NCBI GenBank assembly: GCA_020086605.1
Contig: JACBWW010000015.1
Coordinates: 12,181,376-12,245,375 of the forward strand
From: Lanius collurio
Taxonomy: Eukaryota > Chordata > Aves > Passeriformes > Laniidae
Direction: 5' to 3'
Length of the DNA: 64,000 bases
The number at the start of each line of letters is the position of its first letter. The stretch's first letter is position 1. The notes beneath the pieces were generated by a model that was not told where the DNA came from, made no database searches, and saw only the letters and a list, made by a program, of their open reading frames with translations. Position numbers and translations under genes: made by a program. Shown here in pieces: positions 53,801-64,000 of the stretch.

Positions 53801-54148
53801 GAGAGTTACCTCAATGGAAACTCCATAGCTAAGAAAATTCTTGTGGCATTAGCATCAAATGTTCTATGCAAAGGAATTGTTTTTCTTCAAGGAGTTTTCC
53901 AGTAAATCACTACAAAAATAGCATTTCTCTTGGTCTTTCCATTCTATATTAGTGAATTTTTGCCAGCTTTTTTTATTTAAAAGACATTTAGTAACATAAA
54001 GAGTATTTGCCTTCATTTTTAATCTTCCATTTGTTCAGTGCTTTATAACTAGTCACAGCCAAGGATGGTTGTTTCATTTGCATATTAGTCATAAATATGC
54101 ATTTCCAGAGGTAGCATTAGACTCATTAAGCAGCAGAGGAATTGGTTC
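50844..54148. other. Noncoding, no recognisable feature
   Basis: AT-rich sequence with a TA/TTTATA-rich patch at about 52189-52215. No gene or mobile element recognised. Confidence 0.5.
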
Positions 54149-54182
54149 CTTTATCACTATGGTCACTTTATCACTATGCTGT
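54149..54182. repeat. 17-bp imperfect tandem duplication
   Basis: Two adjacent units each starting CTTTATCACTATG (54149-54165 and 54166-54182), diverging only near the end of the unit. A small local duplication. Confidence 0.75.
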
Positions 54183-55978
54183 CTGTTTTCTCTGGTAAAT
54201 ATTAACTCTGCACTGTTCATTATTCACTCTTCTCCCTTACCCAGCATTTTTTGGGCAGTAAGATATATGAGCATTTGTTATATATACATAGATGTGACTT
54301 TTCTAATGAGTTGCACCTCTTTGAACATGGTAAGGCAGTGGTGTGTCATCTTCTGGACTGTCATGTTAGTGTTTCCTGTTCTCAAAATTAAAATAGATCC
54401 ACAAAAACACAATAAATCTGCTATATCTGATATCAAAATGTAATTATTTATTCTGTCATACATTAGTCCTGACTTTGATATCAGTTGTTAGTTTTTTAGC
54501 GGTCAATTGATTATTAAAAATGTTCTAAGTTGCATATCCCTGGCCAGGGATGGTGCCTCACTTGGGCCTTATTCCAGAACTAAAAGTAAAAGCTTGTCTA
54601 GACATTTTGTTTTGATTTGTTTAAAATCCATGAAGAAGAAGGGAACAAATTTGTCACAGTAAAACTGAAGCCATACTAACCACAACTTCATAAAACCAAT
54701 GAAGATCTTATCTCCTTAATTCATTTGGACACAATACCTCTACCATACCTCTACTCCACATCCAACTCTTTAATTTATCCCAGCAATGAAGTGTTAAGTT
54801 ACTTGGATCCTGTTTTTTATTTTCAGTATACAATAATTCCCACTGATTTCAAATTAATTATTCAGTTCTTTAGGACGAACAGACAGATCACACTTAGGCA
54901 CAATTTTCCATATGGAGTCCGATGGAGTTTCCATCACAGAAATAATAAAGTCATATTCAAATATGTTCATAAATAGGATCCTAAGGAATTAGCATGAAAC
55001 ATGTCAGTCAATCAGAGAAGTTAGAGGTAACATATAACCAGTATAATGCTACCAGTAGGTAGAAAATACATATTTTAACTAGGAATTGTGCAAAGAATGC
55101 CTTTGGGTTTTAATACTAATGGAAAATTGTGACATTCCTCATGAAGGAAATGTTAATTTTTGTCCTTTCATGTTGCTAAACCCATGTCCTTTTCATGGGC
55201 TTTCATCCAAAATATCAATGTCTTCATATTTTTGATGAGTGGCATCAGAACATCTGTTTTCTTAGCTTTTTATCACTGCCAGAAATTAGCCACACTCTTT
55301 GACTTTTTAACTGCCTCTGCAACTGGATATTTGAGGCACATAAAATAAAAAGACATCCTCATGGAACAAAATTTCACTTCTCTACTTTTATTCCCTTTAT
55401 GTATTTTATTTTTTACAACTGTTTCAACTGAAATATTAAAAATATTGAAAGAGGCCTAGCATATGGCTTTTTACTGAGATTTTTTTTTAATTAACACAAA
55501 CTTGAGTTTTCAAATGTGGCATATGAGTGCGAGACTCATAAGCTGAGAGCAAAATGAATCTGTTTATTGCAGAGTTAAGACAGTACTTAACTCTTAGTGT
55601 GAGAATCTCTGTTCAGTCCTTCACACACAACGGGGCTGCAGCCTGTAATAAATCTGCCTGCCTGATGGTTTGTTAGTTTCCTCAAGGTTTGCAGGCTTCG
55701 AAGAAAACAGGATGCCTTTCCTGTTCTCACATAGTGTGTAATCTACTTTCTTCCATGCCTCCCAGAATTTTCTGCAGCGTCAGGCTTTGTTTCTTTCTCA
55801 CATTCAAGTGTTTCATTTGTACAGCATATAGAGAAAAAAAACCCCTACAGTATAGTGTGAAATATGAAAAGTTTGCCTATTTCCTGCTCACAAGATAGAG
55901 GCTCTAAAGAGACAGAGAATACAGATATGTTTTAAGTTCCACTATGAACTCTAATTCTTGCATCAAGGTGACTGGCTG
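54183..55978. other. Noncoding, no recognisable feature
   Basis: AT-rich sequence. The segment 55500-55750 is slightly GC-richer and includes AATAAA, but no LTR ends or repeat family could be shown. Confidence 0.45.
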
Positions 55979-56412
55979 CATAGAATCATAGAATATGCTG
56001 AGTTGGAAGGGACCCACAAGGATCACTGAAGCCCAACTCTGGCCGCTGCACAGGACAACCCCAAGAGTGACACCATGAGCCTGAGAGCATTGTTCAAATG
56101 CTTCTGGAACTCTGGCAGTGGTCACTTATATGCTGTGACCACTTCCCTGGGGAGCCTGTTCCAGTGCCCAAACACCTTTTGGGTGAACAACCTTTTCCTC
56201 ACATCCAACCTAAACCTCCCCGACACAGCCTCAGGCCATTCCCTTGGGTCCTGTCACTGGTCACCAGAGAAAAGAGATCAGTGCCTGTTCCTTTGCTCTC
56301 CTTTGTGAGGATGCTGAGGACCTCAATGAGGTCTCCCCTCAGTCTCCTCTTCTCCAGGCTGAACAGACCAAATGATCTCAGCCTCTCCTTATACTGCTTC
56401 CCAGCAAAGGAA
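55979..56412 (-). mobile_element. CR1 LINE 3' end, well preserved
   Basis: On the minus strand the copy starts near 56412 and runs AGGAGAGGCTGAG, TCTGTTCAGCCTGGAGAAGA, GGGGAGACCTCATTGAGGTC, TTTAGGTTGGATGTGAGGAA, GTTTGGGCACTGGAACAGGC and TGGGTCCCTTCCAACTCAGC. It ends with two copies of ATTCTATG at 55994-55979, the hallmark CR1 3' terminus. It is 5'-truncated as usual, with the 3' end intact. Few interruptions compared with the copy at 25.8-26.2 kb suggest it is the younger insertion. Plus-strand frames of up to 123 codons here are antisense to CR1 and not genes. Confidence 0.93.
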
Positions 56413-59400
56413 GCGTTGGTCTCTGATGGTACATTGTTATGCCTTACATGCTGGAAGTTACTGGTCTAAAGTGACTGGTATTTTAGAAAGAATATTTTTC
56501 ATATAACTTTTCCATATGCTACTATATCAAGACAGAGAAAATGAGAACCAAATACGGGATCCAAAAGCAAAGGGAACAAACCCAAACTGTCTATGGCAAT
56601 ATAAAAAGGAGTAAAAGCAAGATGTTCATACTATTAATTTGCAACTTACTAGAGGGGAGGTGGGAGATGAAAGGCAATAGAAAAAAGAGAAGGAAGACCT
56701 GTAAGGCCTTTATCTCTGACAATCCCACTAAGAAAAGAAGAAACTCACAAAATATTAAGCAAGAAATTACTTTTTTTTTAATCTGCTAACAGCATTATTA
56801 GTACAACAAATACTGATGACTGGTTGAACTCTTCCCTCCCATAGTAATGCCCATACTTTTGCCAATATATTTATAATTTGTCTCAGAAAATGGGTAAATA
56901 ATTTTGTAGGGAGATCCTCTCAATTTTTGAAAGTGCTCATCTCCAATCTCCTCCTTGACCTTTTCTATTTAAACCCACTCGTAGTTCCCATTTTTAGATG
57001 TTTTTTATAGTTTTACTCTGAAATAAAAATGCAAAAAATATGTCTATTTATCTGTCAGATCATACCTGAAATGAAAAGTACAGAGATGTAAGGTTTAGCA
57101 AGCAGATGAAAATTTCAAAATAAATCTGTTTAATCAAATACAAGAAATGAGAGAAAAAAATTACTCCTGTTTGTATTTAATTTGAGTATTTTTTGTAGAA
57201 CATGTCTCTACTTAAAATATTGTACAAGTATGATTGAAGTTGCCACAATTAATAGAAATACCTTTTGCAACTCTCTAAGAAGAAAGATTTATTGTGAGAC
57301 CACTTTACAAATGACATTTAGTCCTAGTCTCATGGAATCCAAATTTTAGATAAGCACTGCTCCACTAAAATGAATCTGAACAATTTGTTCACACACAAAA
57401 TGACGTTGTTGACTTAGGTAGGAGCTTGTCACTGACATTTAACAAAATTGCATGCCTGTTTTTTAAAGCTGACAAAGACCATTTCTTTTCATATGCAAAC
57501 CCTGGGTGTTCTTTCCAGAGCTACCTGAAAGCTGCACTTTTGCAGAATACAACAGGGGGGTTTGGCTCATCTTCTTTCAAACCTTATCGAAACCATTTAT
57601 ATTAAAACAGTAATGGATGATGTGATCATACTTTACCAGGTATTTTCATTATTGTATGACAGCCAAGGCTCCAGGAAAAAAAATCTAAATATGATTAATG
57701 ATACAGCAAATTCCTGTAATAGTGGTAAAATATGCAGCCATCTAAAAACACACAGGAGCAGTTTTGCAGTGATGAAGTGCCAAGGAGATTAGTTTCTCTA
57801 GGCACTAACTCAATGCCACATATGATTCTCAGCATCACATATGAAACTCCTTTGATCCTAGCTGGAGTTAGTTACTGCTCTGGGTACAATCCATTCCCCT
57901 GTAAACAAGCCCTCCTCTTTGCAGACATGCCTACATGGTCACGGTGCAAAGATGGATGGCTTAGCTCAGCTTTGTACAGTCCTACATGGCTGCCAGGAGA
58001 AAACTGGCTTCTATCCCAATCTCTTGAAATATATGTGAAGCCACTTGCAGATTGCAGTATGTATTTGACTTTATGGAAGTATCTCAACCCTTCTTTGACA
58101 AGTTAAAGTGCCACCAAACCAAGAGTTTCAACTTCTGCCACAAGTCTACCACTACAGAATGCTGAGGAACTTCTTTTATTCAAACTTCATTCCATTAGAG
58201 ACAATAATCTATTGAAAGGGATTTCAGGCTACCAACTCCACGAGTTCAAAAGCCATCACCTGAAGAACTTTAGCAATTTCCATGTAAGAAAATGCCCACT
58301 TCTATTTTAATGTTGTACTCCATATAATAATAATAATACTACACAATTTCCCAAAAAAGAGTTCTGGAAATAATTCATGTTTTCAAAACATGCTCAGAAT
58401 ACAAAACCCCTGGTAAATATGTAAAGTACTAAATGGTACAAAGAGTATTAAAAAGTATGCTATTGCCTTCTGTCCAGTCATCATCTGAGTATATAAGACC
58501 CAAACTATGAGCTTGAAAATTTTCAATTCAAAAAGCAAAGCATCTTCTGGAGAATAAATGGAAAGGGATCCATAAGGGCTGAAATGATAACACAAGAAGC
58601 AATTTATAGTATTCAAAAACTGCAGCTGCAGATATTTTCAGTGCCAAAAGGCTGAATTTGGTTTAAATGAACATAAACAGTGTGATTTTCATTACAAGTC
58701 ACAAGTTTTCCTAGATCAGCCTTTATTCCCCCAGTGGAGATTAATGCAGACAAATTCTTTATTTCACATCTATGTTTTCTACTGTCATAGACAGATATCA
58801 CACCCCTGGGTACCTATGACCTTTCTCACATTAAGAAGAGAAAAAAATAGATAGAACATTATAAAATGAGAGAAAAAGCAGCATAATATAGACACCAACA
58901 AGAACAATGCTCTTGGCAAATAGGAATGATGCAGGAATCATCTAACATGGAAACTTCATTACTTGCTCTCAGAGCAGAGTAATGGCAGAAAAAAACCTCA
59001 AAGACCAAGTTATAGCTGAATTCCAGATAGGCAGACAAGTCCCAAGATTACACAAAAAAATAAACACATGATCTCCTGACTGAAAACTGCAATAAGTATT
59101 CAGAACAGCTCACACAGCTCACAACGTCCTGCTTGTCAATCTCCTCCCAAAGGCACTACAGATAGCAACAGGCTGCAATGTGAATAAATCTGTCACCTCC
59201 CTGTCACCTCTAACGGCGGTGGCAAGCCCCCATTGCATGACCACACATCATCTTGCCATGGCATCAACATCCCTATAATCTTGTGATGGTAGGTACCTGC
59301 ATGAAAATCACTCAATAATATCACTTCAAAGGACTTTATGATCCCAATTTTAGTAAAAGATAAATTTTTTTAAAAATCCCTACCTCCTTCTTCAAGGTTT

Positions 59401-62400
59401 TATCACTTAACCACTGCCTGCTTATCATCAGCTCAATAGAGGCTATAATATTTTAATATATAATTGCTGATAACACAGTAAAACAAGAAGCAAGCCTCAT
59501 GCATTTTGTCTACAGGCATCTTACAGATTAAAGGAAACAGGTTCATGAATCGGTCCCAAGCATTATTATATTTGTTTAGTAAAGACAGAGGATATTGCAG
59601 TGGAATTCTTCAACTATCAGAGAGACACTAGACTATTTTCTTTTAATGCAATACACATGCAATGCAATAAACACCACTATCAAAAAGCATTAGATCAACT
59701 TGTGTGGAAAATTCCTTGTGATGTCGTTACAACCCATATGTTTGTATTTAGTGACAAATGAAGTTGCATCTGAAGTAAATCTAATCAACAGAACTTTAAG
59801 TATAAATTACTGGACATGTCTCACGGACAATAAAAGCTATGCCCAACTATAGAAGACATGGATTAAATATTTTTTGCTATTTCTTTTGCTTAGTACCTGT
59901 GGTTGTTCAGCTTAACTGGCAGCTGTACAAGTAACAAGAAAAATTACTTTAATAAGATAACAAGGATCATTCAGATTCATAACCTGAGAGAGCAGCAAAT
60001 GGTTTAATACCAAATTTTAGGACTGACAATATCTTTTTTATTTACATTACTTCATTAGTTTCCAGAAAAGTATGTACAGAACATCTGGTAGGAGCATAAA
60101 GGGCTGTAATGCTTTCTATGGAGTCAGGCCTTACGTGACAAATCACCACAGTACTTCCAAGAGGCATATAATCAGAAACCACAGATTAAGCTTCACCTTC
60201 ACACTGAATGGAAAATGTCTGCAGAACTCAAGGAGAAAAAGGGTCAGTAGATGTCCTTGAATTAGAAAGACCAGGCAGTATTGTTACATTAGCTACCTAA
60301 GAGAAAATTTGTCTGGAAAGATGAATGCTAAGAAGGTTTTAAGTCATAAAGGGAAGCACCCTAACTGATGCTAGACTTAAAACTCCAGATTCATCCAATT
60401 TTCACTGTCCATAATACCAGACATACAGGTCAGCAGCTGAATAAACTGATGTGGCTGTTAGACACCCAACAGTGACTTGCAGTGACTGCAAATTCAGTCA
60501 GAGAGAACCGAGTATTCGTCACAGGAGTTGAGTATTGACCACTGCAAAGACTCAAGACACACTGTCCCTATTTATTGGGTTATGATTCATGCTCATCTTC
60601 TGTAGCAACTTTAAACCTAAGCACTGGATTTTATATCCCATTTGGAATGCATAGACATACATACCCATTAAAGGAGAACTTTTATTTAAAACTTGACAAT
60701 TTTGACATCTGAATGAAGTCCATTATCCCAATACTTACAGCAATGACTGAATTTAAACACTGAGATTATTTTCAGCTAATTACACAGATATTAAGAGTGA
60801 TCATAGTAAGGCTGACTACTCTCACTATTTTGAGAACTTAAGATAAGTAACTACTAAGTCCTATTTCAGCAATGTTTGAAAATAATTTTCATGTTAAATG
60901 AAAAGTCAATACCATACTGGATAGCAATATCATTCACTGTAAAACAGAATGTAAAATTTCAGCTAAGTGTCCAGAAAATCCCAAGACCTTGTTTTAAACC
61001 CTTGTTTTCAACTTCTTTGCATTTGAAAAAGCTTTGAGGAATACAGATATTCAGAAACATAGTTATCCCAGGCAATTATGGAAATTATATTAGCCCTGTG
61101 GAAGCATAATATTTCCATTCATCTCTTCCACTTTCATAGAACCATGGAAGGAGAAACATGTTTCATTTTCACACTGAATGTGCTGTCTACACTATGTGCT
61201 TCATTCATTGGATTTCAGAAGAATATTTTCATGTCTGATAAATAGCATTTCTGGGCCAATTTTACAGCTGTGTGGCAGACAGTAACAATAAAAAAGCATG
61301 TTCACACTGGATTATTATCCAATTTGATCACATATTCAAGACTTAAACATTTATAAATGAAGTGATTTTTTTGCAATAACAAATACTATATGGCTCCTGT
61401 ATATTCAGATTGTCAAATCTTTTCAAAAATCAGGTGTAATCTATCATACTTTTTTTTCTCTATGTGCTTTCACCTGCAACATCCAAGGGAGATAAGCTAT
61501 TCCCTTTGTATGCCAGTTTATCTCAGACTGTTATTCTTTTGAGTATCTTCTTCCTTTTCAAGCATCACCATAAAATTTTGTTTGGAAAGTACCATAAATA
61601 TTACTATAATTTGGAAATAATTAGAAAATTTCTCCTCATAAGATTTATATTATTACCTGAAATGGATGTTCAAAAGGCCATCTTCCCATTTTTATATGTT
61701 TATCATGCATTTTACACTATCTTGACCATCATTCAATGGCTTTAAGATGCTGGTAATGTGTGAAATTACATAAACAAGTTTGCTAAAAATATTTGTTAAT
61801 ATCTATAACACCTCAGATGTACCAGAAGCCAAATTTAGGGGTAAAACTGAGTAAAATATTCTGTTTATCTAAAGGGATTTTAAAAGAATGATTTTGCTAT
61901 CCCTATTTACTTCTTTACACTGTGCTAAGAGAATTCAGTATTTATTGTCTTCCTTTTATTTTTTTCCCCATAGAACTCAGCAGCATAGATTCTCTTTCCT
62001 GCAAAATTCTTGTCCTTACTTTACATATTCTACACATTCATCTCTGTTGTGTGTGTCATATAAATAAGGAATAAATACATGTGATCCAGAAAAAAAATAC
62101 TGTATTCAAGCAGTATCAAGTACTCCCCTTACACTGGAAAAAACTCCTTTTACTTTAGACACATGACAAAAGGGCAGCAGTACCACTCCTCTGCTTCACT
62201 CTTACAAAATAACTATCCCACTTTTGAAAATCCAAAAATAGGGATTGATTAAAAGACAATTGCTAAAGAAACTGATGTCTAAGGCACATAATTCAGTTGC
62301 CACAACTTAACAAGCTGCCATGAACCAAGCAAACACAGTAATAGCCTATGTATGCCACTACATTTAAAAGAATTACACATTTAGGAGAATTTAGTGCAGA

Positions 62401-64000
62401 ATGAGAGAAAGATAAATTAATATCTTGCAGATGACATGCAGGCTGAGAAAGTGAAAAGCTGAGATTTTGGCAAAATATCTATAACCCCTTAAAAATATCA
62501 ATTCTATAAAGCTGAGATTGCTAAATTAATGTTTTTTTTCAAGCAACATGAATCAGTAACTTCATACTGAAAAGTGCCACAACACAAAGCCAGCTATTAG
62601 CTCTCCATCATCTTATATCCGTCCATAGATAACGACGTACACTGACACAGCATACACAAGAGTTTTGACACAACTTGCAGATATATGCTTGCTTCCAGAA
62701 GGCCATTCATTTATTTATACAGGAGACCTCCATTCAGGATTTGCAAATAAAATAGATGCTTTTCAGAGCAGTCTAATTATTAGTTCACCCCGGAGAGGCA
62801 AAATTTTGTCCTCAGTGGTAAATAGTATTTTATTAAGATGCCCAATTATTCTTCCCATTTAGCAGGAAAATGGGAAATAGTCTGAAGTCATAGTACTAGT
62901 TTTATATATAAATAATTTGGTACACATATTTAAGCTGTCCATGATGGGTTTCAGAGAAATAAGGAAGCACACACAGATACACACAAAATTCAAAACCAAG
63001 ACAGATTTTTTTTTTTATTTGCTAGACCTTGAGAAAAGAATAAATTAAATTTGTGACCAAATACATTTAGCCACACAACTGCATGAGTACAAATATCAGT
63101 CTGCAAGGTTATAGATGACGAAAATACTATTTTTTAAAATTGTTATAACAGCAAGTACTTACTTAATAGACCTTAAAAACAGGGTATAAAGACTTTAGAA
63201 TAAGAAAACCATTATAGAAGTTATAGTCTTATATATATCTGAGAAAGAAAATTCCAGTTTAAGCCTCACTGTTGATGGGCAGAGAATTTAAGGTAGTATC
63301 ATAAAGCAAAGATAAACCATTTCCTTCTACTAATTCTATATTCCAACTTGCCTTACTATGATCCATCCAGAGGGTAATTCTAGACTGCAATATCAAGACA
63401 GGAAGAAAAGAATAACAGGTTGCAGTACTATTGTGCTATCTCAGTCTATCACAATAGATTCCTGTTTGGTTTGCCACTATTTGTCTGTTACTATTTATCC
63501 ATTTATCCATAAACAATGGAATGGAAATATAAATACATTCAATGCTACAGTACAAAGAGTTTGAACTGAGAAAAAGACAAATTTTGTCAAAAGCATTTAA
63601 CAAGACTTTTAATTTTATTTTGAGTCCTAACACAGATAGAGGAAATAAGACTTTATCGAGACATAAATAAAGAATCACCCATTAGTTGTAAAACACATTG
63701 AAAATGTTTATCTCTCTGAAATATCCTTACCAGTACTGAATCACTGCTAGACTTAAAACCAAAATTTTCAAATAACTTTCCCCGGGGAACTTACAGAGGC
63801 GAGGAAACATCTTAGAAAAATTCTTGAGAAAGAGGCGGATGACCAAGTCAGCAGAAACACTGTTACAGATGCACAGAGGGAGTCAACACTTAATTTTCAG
63901 AGTAATTCTCAAACATACAACTTAGATCTTACAAAAGCCTGCTCAGATAGCATTTTTTTTGAGACAGCCAGAATTCTGAGTACATCAACTGGAAGTTATG
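56413..64000. other. Noncoding, no recognisable feature
   Basis: AT-rich sequence to the end of the window. A short TAA repeat lies at about 58324-58338 and a T run at about 63007-63017. The longest frame (57732-58106, 124 codons) has no recognisable domain. No mobile element, RNA gene or promoter-like region recognised. Confidence 0.5.

Noticed and set aside
55500..55750. Possible LTR-like segment with AATAAA
   Set aside because: No TG...CA ends with flanking duplication found and no family resemblance I could support.
56098..56469. 123-codon plus-strand open frame
   Set aside because: Antisense reading of the CR1 3' end.
57732..58106. 124-codon plus-strand open frame
   Set aside because: No recognisable domain, no promoter or splice context; length compatible with chance.

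Overview
The window looks like 64 kb of bird nuclear DNA, with no protein-coding gene that I can support. By eye it is AT-rich and poor in CpG. All open frames are short, at most about 130 codons outside low-complexity or repeat sequence, and they are scattered over both strands as expected by chance. The bird assignment rests on the mobile elements. Several CR1 LINE fragments are recognisable, including 3' ends with the tandem octamer ATTCTATG and a stretch of decayed ORF2. There is also a solo LTR of an endogenous retrovirus, of a type I associate with passerine genomes from memory. No tRNA, rRNA, CRISPR, operon or bacterial-type signal is present. The likely setting is a gene desert or a very large intron.

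Layout. 1-2.4 kb: unremarkable. 2,439-2,920: a 480-bp GA-rich microsatellite with several internal periods, beginning with a 346-nt all-purine run. 2.9-9.5 kb: unique-looking DNA with an exon-like but frame-broken block (5,189-5,444), a possible old amniote repeat (6,290-6,345) and a 20-bp tandem duplication carrying two TGACTCA sites (6,501-6,540). 9,518-9,534: a run of 17 G. 9.5-22 kb: unique-looking DNA with short homopolymer and AT runs and one 85-codon frame followed by AATAAA. 22.2-26.2 kb: the repeat-dense part, with an SINE-like fragment, an antisense CR1 ORF2 fragment, an old CR1-like piece and a CR1 3' end. 26-44 kb: almost featureless. 44.2-47 kb: a 10-bp-arm hairpin, two GC-richer patches and a plus-strand CR1 tail. 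50,546-50,843: the solo LTR with its 6-bp target duplication. 55,979-56,412: the best-preserved CR1 3' end. 56.4-64 kb: nothing recognisable.

No genes work together here. What can be read is a history of insertions (CR1 retroposition, ERV insertion followed by LTR-LTR recombination) and simple-repeat growth. I found no convincing sign of an undescribed biological system. The items most worth checking are the mosaic purine tract, the solo LTR, the exon-like block at 5.2 kb and the hairpin at 44.28 kb.
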